Below, piece by piece: positions 61,101 to 64,000 of a DNA stretch of 64,000 nucleotides (its first letter is position 1; the number at the start of each line of letters is the position of its first letter). The notes below the pieces were generated by a model. It had not been told where the DNA came from. It ran no database searches and saw nothing but the letters and a program-made list of their open reading frames with translations. Origin of the DNA: Haemonchus contortus (taxonomy: Eukaryota; Nematoda; Chromadorea; Rhabditida; Trichostrongylidae); NCBI GenBank assembly GCA_000469685.2, contig LS997562.1:5210015-5274014 (forward strand). The letters are read 5' to 3'. The position numbers were made by a program, and so were the translations under genes.

Positions 61101-63536
61101 GTTAGGGGGGATGATTGGAAGGAAATGTGAAGTCTATAGTCGGATATGCTCTGAGCAGCTGAAATTTCTCGTGCACTCATACATATGGTTCTAGCTTTTA
61201 TCAGTCCTCGTCAATGTTGAAACCATCTTCAGCCCAGGATCCCAAGCTAACACCAATGGTGTAGGGGCCAATAGTTTTACCATTATAGATTCCTTTGTCA
61301 TCCCTTATCCATTTTATCACTTTCTGTCAGAAATCACCTCGATCCCTCGATTCCTCTCGTACCGTACCAAATATCAGGTCTTCTCTACCGTAAGGTCTTC
61401 ATCACCCATTGCCAACTGCTATTGCTACCTGCCACCGACCTTCCATATTCTTGTCCGCTCCCTGAAGTCGAGAAGCATTCAAATGTGAGGGCTCTGATGA
61501 GAGCCCTAATCTATCTCCGGGATTCTTCTTTGTGGCTTCCCTTACCAGCTCTATCACTTGTTATCATTATTTATCACCATTTATCTACGATATCTTGCTA
61601 TCCCACCTCATACTAAACTGTCGAAGCTCCACTGTTAATATTGGGAGAGGCTGACCTTTTTGACCCTTGCCTTGTATTGCTCTTTACCAGCTCTTATCAT
61701 TCGTTATCAGCTCCTACCACGTGCTATCTACGATCACAATTAACGTCACATAAGACATTGTGTTTATGAACTTCTCTAATATAAGAAAGCTTTCACTGTT
61801 TTTCGCCTTCTGAAGTTTTTATCAGCCCTTATCAGTTGCTCCAGTTTCTGTCGCCCACCAACAGTGTCCCCATTCTACCACCCGAAGGGGTCCTTTTCAG
61901 ACATCTCTAGGTAAGGGGGGGGGGGGGAGAGAAAGAGGAGTTATGAATTTCCATCTAAACAATCAAACCAATACCCATAAGCAAGCACCATTACCGGATC
62001 ATGTTCGGTAGGATTGTGAATAAAAGTATTTTTTTAAAGGTTTCAGTCGAGTTTTGGCTGTTTACCTTACCTGAATATTAGATTTTTCCTTGTCCTTCTA
62101 GCATTCTGTATCACCTCATTGATATTCTTTATACGAAAGATGAACTGATCTCTGAAATTGATTCTTTTTTTTCGATTTACGTCCATATGATGGGAGAAAC
62201 CAGTATAGTTAACCGCGCAGTTATTTTTCGAACCCATGTCAGTGTTTGCCAGATATCGCGCTCATCCGCCCGAGCTAATGAAGCTTCTGAGTGTTTGTTT
62301 ACAACTGAAAAATTCATTCAAGTATGTTAAGTGTAGTGCAAACAGGCGTCCTATCACCTACATGGTAAGTGGATCAATTTCCGAACCGATAGCAGGCTAG
62401 TGGTCCTGTGGTGTAGTGGTTATCACGTCTGCTTCACACGCAGAAGGTCGCCGGTTCGATCCCGGCCAGGACCTTCTCTTTTGCGAATTTCCACAACGAA
62501 CCGAGTTTTGGTTCAAAGAGAATGTCTATCACGTATCTGGCATGTAGGCCAATGAATCCCTTCTTCCTTCGCGGGATCGTCAGTCGGCACAAGTCTCATT
62601 TAAAAGGCTGAAAGCACTGATTCGTACATCGACTGGTTTCCCGGAACATGGGGGACAACTGGATACGGGGCTAGACCAACCCCACAGAATCTCAACCTTC
62701 ACCCTTAGTAATTCCTGTGACTGAGGATCAAATGGGCTTGCCCAAAAAAGCGAATGTAACGTCACACATCCCAAAAAACGATGACCCTGCAAAACGTACC
62801 CGTACTTCTTGATGACCGCTATTGGGTATGAAAGCATGTTGTCAAGCTCGAGCATCTGTTCGGTCTTTTCATGAAGTATTCTTTGACGTCGTCGACGTAG
62901 TTCAATCACAGCTCGGCACAGTAGCATCAGATGAAATGTCCTGAATCCCACCTAACAACTGAAATCTTCCATCCACCAAAATTTGGCGCAGGTCCTGCGG
63001 TGCCAAGAATTTCGACCTACCTATCATCTCTTATATGTATTTTCACTTCCATTTCATCGAGAGAAATCTTATGGCAACCGTGTTCAAGAAATGGGCATGC
63101 GTATACGCCCTCTGGTAGATTCCTCAGTAATTCCGAGCCGGTCATTCCGTCGTCGCCTATAAAAGAAAGGAGGCGGGGATGAGGTAGTGCCGAGGGAGGC
63201 CATCATCGCCCATATGATTCTAGGATCGCTACCCCACATAGGATTCAATGATGCCAAAATTTTGTCCATTATCGTTGTGCCTAGGAATTGGTACAACCAA
63301 AAATTCCATATCCTACTTCCAAGGTTACTGATTATTCGGGTTCACAAGCGATAACCTTTTCTATAGCACGCAACAAAGGAAAAGCTAAACACCCCCGAGG
63401 CTATCTGATTGAATCTCGGTCGGCCCGAATGCAAACTGACCCATTCCATCGTATTTGTCCATAGTTGGTTTGACAGATGGCATGCTCATTATTCCATCAA
63501 CTTCTTCATTTGACGGTTTTGTTGGCTGTGCCTCAT
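52167..63536 (-). CDS. TRAF-like adaptor (TRAF zinc finger, MATH/TRAF-C domain), 5' end unresolved
   Basis: TRAF proteins are cytoplasmic adaptors that bind receptors through a C-terminal MATH/TRAF-C fold. Minus-strand exons in order: 63393-63536; 63021-63156 ([21 protein letters not shown]-type zinc finger running into the next exon's HLMLLC); 62800-62940 (basic helix [18 protein letters not shown]); one unresolved exon; about 57735-57861 ([18 protein letters not shown]); 53484-53606 ([20 protein letters not shown]); 53119-53207 ([16 protein letters not shown]); 52167-52292 ([16 protein letters not shown], then TGA). The last four join in exact phase and give the full TRAF-C core. No RING domain is seen; it may be absent or upstream. 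Intron 57862-62799 contains a BEL/Pao-like element, and intron 53607-57734 contains a Tc1-like element. It may correspond to C. elegans trf-1, but orthology is not shown. Confidence 0.85.
52595..52900 (+). repeat. SINE-like repeat, diverged
   Basis: GGTTAATTCAATCGGGATAAAGG, CCTGACTTGTACATCGGTTGG, CCAGAATGAGAGTTGAATACG and GTTGATTCACGCCAGAG follow the family body. The 5' part seems duplicated (two GATAAAGG/TAAAGCCCTGAC blocks). It lies in a TRAF intron. Confidence 0.6.
54186..54345 (+). repeat. Dispersed repeat, copy 2
   Basis: Second copy of the 49583 repeat, in a TRAF intron. It begins TATCACCTGTCGTCCCGTTG and is more diverged toward its 3' end. Confidence 0.65.
54563..57630 (-). mobile_element. 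Tc1-like transposon, 3068 bp, with internal duplications
   Basis: Inverted termini of about 50 bp, the outer 30 identical (CAGTACCGGTCAGTGAAGTA...), flanked by TA at 54561-54562 and 57631-57632. A Tc1-type transposase remnant reads on the minus strand from about 57250 to 56640: [25 protein letters not shown] is clear, then WAHAHKNW and a KDEIKF region. Frame breaks show it is inactive. The remaining 1.9 kb on the left carries a 270-bp direct duplication and short repeats ending CTACAGTACCC. It lies inside a TRAF intron. Confidence 0.85.
55135..56145. repeat. Direct repeat pair of about 270 bp inside the Tc1-like element
   Basis: About 55135-55405 and 55840-56145 share TTTGG(A/G)GCCAT, CCTCGCAGAA, GGAGAAAAATTCCTCCA, TTATTTTGCCGTAAAT, ATGTCATA and GATGCACTTATCTACAGCC in order. 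Period is about 705 bp. The spacer contains three CGCCACTACAGTACCC-like motifs near 55488-55665. Confidence 0.75.
57980..58221 (+). repeat. 5' LTR of BEL/Pao-like element
   Basis: A 242-bp repeat starting TGCTATAATATTACG and ending CCATCCTGGTTA. It is the same as 60863-61104 apart from three substitutions. It contains AATAAA near its 3' half. Boundaries are accurate to a few bases, because CCCG precedes both copies. Confidence 0.85.
58451..59257 (+). CDS. BEL/Pao gag-like protein, N-terminal part
   Basis: 268 codons from ATG. The N-terminal two thirds are charged and helical, fitting a coiled coil. Then [20 protein letters not shown] matches the gag pattern of BEL/Pao elements (P-x-F-x-G, then E-x-x-x-W-x-x-F). 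The frame is left near 59200-59220, and coding resemblance continues in another frame. This is either a one-base mutation or a frameshift site. Confidence 0.75.
   Translation: MTLHFHNAPIINSAKTLRGLVSAYTEYTKKVDYPSIDEDSYEMCTETTSLLQSGINQIKEGKENLTKLYKEIREEYSNCKSKSDKKEILLEIEQIESYSQLHKELAAADELIFVLSARYVECKCVRDRMSVKLGYVSQRSLILQETSREDLDHQIDQEQDLIHVGATQNIENNHPQGTSSATIIEMTNDNVRPHRSMKPPQATLPNFYGNAEDFHEYWAIFETLVHNSHELDVMEKILLIKESLRGEPKPQLKEYNSYHKTTSGLSKL
59296..60648 (+). CDS. BEL/Pao gag C-terminus, zinc knuckles and retropepsin-like domain
   Basis: 450 codons. Three Cys/His knuckles lie at about residues 122-182 ([41 protein letters not shown]). The protease region follows: FFETGAQKT near residue 277 has Glu (codon 60130-60132) where the family has the catalytic Asp. 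Its expected second half, HILVGLDHY, lies near residue 396. The reading frame is the continuation of the gag frame after the frameshift, so its start codon is not real. It stops shortly before the 3' LTR. Confidence 0.75.
   Translation: MVRKLANLKPASNSADSCSAVFDQIQILINQMVSVGYDVRKTCDPMWYDTILAKFPRNLVKHVLLSNHTQDGQTIECLIGDLKKGITAKGFMENRLGPEPNIKGTAPKDKYVNSRSYSSDQCLFCHRGNHASLTCRTVTDQGNRRKILTDGRRCWKCCSSSHSSFDCHKPDCARCGQKHHVSLCFKKEGVGNRSRNNSSGSAAAQNNSRSGYFHHEQANFTDRDELGRMNTNDIQMCAKTTLASSKKDTTPSQLVLMTAEGNVWNHRKGGYEKILFFFETGAQKTVIEESLANSLGVQKQTTETCTMPGIGGHIERFKSHSVSIKVSTTYGEELNLNVQTKPVITSGFPSVNLSAEDVSFLKTRSICLANSKLRGEHQKPHILVGLDHYNELVTGSLNSLQTPSGLHIATTAFGPTLYGKGAVERCHYLLWNDRYTPQRETRKAKEDAQT
60863..61104 (+). 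repeat. 3' LTR of BEL/Pao-like element
   Basis: Second 242-bp LTR, differing from 57980-58221 at three positions. Followed by GGGGGG rather than a duplicate of the left flank. Confidence 0.85.
61105..62401. other. TRAF intron remainder with low-complexity sequence
   Basis: Degenerate repeats of the TTATCA type occur at 61550-61730, and a G-run near 61916-61926. A minus-strand segment 62181-62304 has a fine acceptor and an open frame but does not fit the TRAF phase. No other feature is supported. Confidence 0.4.
62402..62473 (+). tRNA. tRNA-Val (anticodon CAC)
   Basis: A 72-base tRNA. GGTCCTG at the 5' end pairs with CAGGACC at the 3' end. The D-arm contains the A box GTGTAGTGGTTATCAC. The anticodon arm is TCTGC-TTCACAC-GCAGA with CAC at the centre. 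The T arm GCCGG-TTCGATC-CCGGC holds the B box. TTCTCTTTT just after it includes a T4 pol III stop. It is intact and intronless, on the strand opposite to the TRAF-like gene. Confidence 0.97.
62548..62662 (+). repeat. SINE-like repeat, body fragment
   Basis: GTAGGCCAATGAATCCC, GCGGGATCGTCAGTCGG, AAAGCACTGATTCGTACATCG and TGGTTTCCCGG match the family body. It lies 75 bases downstream of the tRNA-Val gene. Confidence 0.5.
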
Positions 63537-64000
63537 CTGCAAAATCTATTGAATTTTTGAAAATGATGTTCAATGTGCTGGAACCCCACGAAGCGAAGGC
63601 TTATTCTCCTTTTTACAGCTTCAGCCTCCATGGCCTGCAAATTCCAGACATTGCCCCCCCCCCTCCATCCATCATGGTTTCTGTATTTACAGATGCCTCG
63701 TCGCTTCAATCCTATTATAGGAGTCACTATTTGTTATTACATTGATATATTGCCGAACGGTTCTTCAAAGGATAGCTCTTCCCTACCTACAATCCGGATT
63801 TTGAAGTCCCGTGAATGTGTTATACAGTAAACCGGAAACAAACTCAAGCACCTTAAAAATCCACCACATATCCGATGCAACAGGAAGGTACCCGGGAGAA
63901 ACCACAGGGTGGTTTGGGGTCACTAAAAGTTTACTGTATCATACGTTAATGGTACCTCAAAACATGGCTTGTTCCTTACACTCGCTTCAACTCTTCCCAC
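63537..64000. other. Region upstream of the first resolved TRAF exon
   Basis: The exon 63393-63536 begins mid-codon, so the TRAF-like gene continues here or beyond the window. No exon could be placed. A short C-run lies at 63654-63663. Confidence 0.35.

Larger units (their letters stand above)
57980..61104 (+). mobile_element. Non-autonomous BEL/Pao-type LTR retrotransposon (gag and protease only)
   Basis: A 3.1-kb unit: LTR, gag-like frame, nucleocapsid zinc knuckles, retropepsin-like segment, then directly the second LTR. There is no reverse transcriptase, RNase H or integrase and no room for them, so mobility would need enzymes in trans. No matching target-site duplication was found beside the LTRs. 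The unit lies in a TRAF intron, opposite to the gene's transcription. Confidence 0.85.

Noticed and set aside
62181..62304. A minus-strand exon candidate with a perfect TTTTTCAG acceptor inside the TRAF locus, and an overlapping + strand ATG frame at 62238.
   Set aside because: The phase does not match the TRAF exons on either side, and no partner exons were found for the + strand frame.
14961..64000. CRISPR arrays, bacterial operons, riboswitches and Shine-Dalgarno sites.
   Set aside because: The sequence is eukaryotic with spliced genes; no regularly spaced identical repeats of CRISPR type were seen.

Overview
This is nuclear DNA of a nematode, most likely a clade V (rhabditid/strongylid) parasitic or related worm. 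The reasons are many small exons joined by introns ending in TTTTCAG or TTTCAG, protein matches to animal DNA-repair and signalling families, a eukaryotic tRNA, and a heavy load of Tc1/mariner, BEL/Pao and SINE-like repeats. Species assignment is an inference. DNA polymerase alpha followed on the same strand by Ku70 also recalls the C. elegans Y47D3A region, where (from memory) pola-1 and cku-70 both lie.

Layout. (1) 1-1347, + strand: the last four exons of the DNA polymerase alpha catalytic subunit. (2) 2423-14843, + strand: a complete Ku70 gene, reconstructed here as 21 exons and about 694 codons in unbroken phase, from an acidic N-terminus through the vWA and Ku core to a C-terminal SAP domain. 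Its introns hold a foldback element, a SINE, and a mariner with a second mariner nested inside it. (3) About 15-30.4 kb: a gene-poor stretch with dispersed SINE copies, a foldback element, a C34 homopolymer and one unexplained minus-strand exon-like ORF. (4) 30454-39727, + strand: eleven 3' exons of a large, disordered, Pro/Ser/Arg-rich protein with an acidic C-terminus. One of its introns carries a 1265-bp Tc1-like element. (5) 40-44.9 kb: a tentative minus-strand membrane-protein tail, poly-G tracts and a GC-rich inverted-repeat element. (6) 44887-50151, + strand: a partly resolved gene with a basic N-terminus and SH2-like segments. (7) 52167-63536, minus strand: a TRAF-like gene (TRAF zinc finger, helical segment, MATH/TRAF-C). 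One intron holds a BEL/Pao-type LTR element without reverse transcriptase, and the next holds a 3.07-kb Tc1-like element. A tRNA-Val(CAC) gene lies on the + strand within the TRAF locus at 62402.

The two identified repair/replication genes act in different processes: pol alpha starts DNA synthesis, and Ku70 recognises DNA ends for non-homologous joining. Their shared strand and 1.1-kb spacing are consistent with conserved synteny, but no operon signal is evident. The most notable features are the mobile-element architecture: nested mariners, a tRNA-derived SINE family resembling the local tRNA-Val(CAC), several foldback elements, and a recently inserted gag/protease-only LTR element. Exon joins were inferred by reading splice sites and phase by eye, without transcript data.
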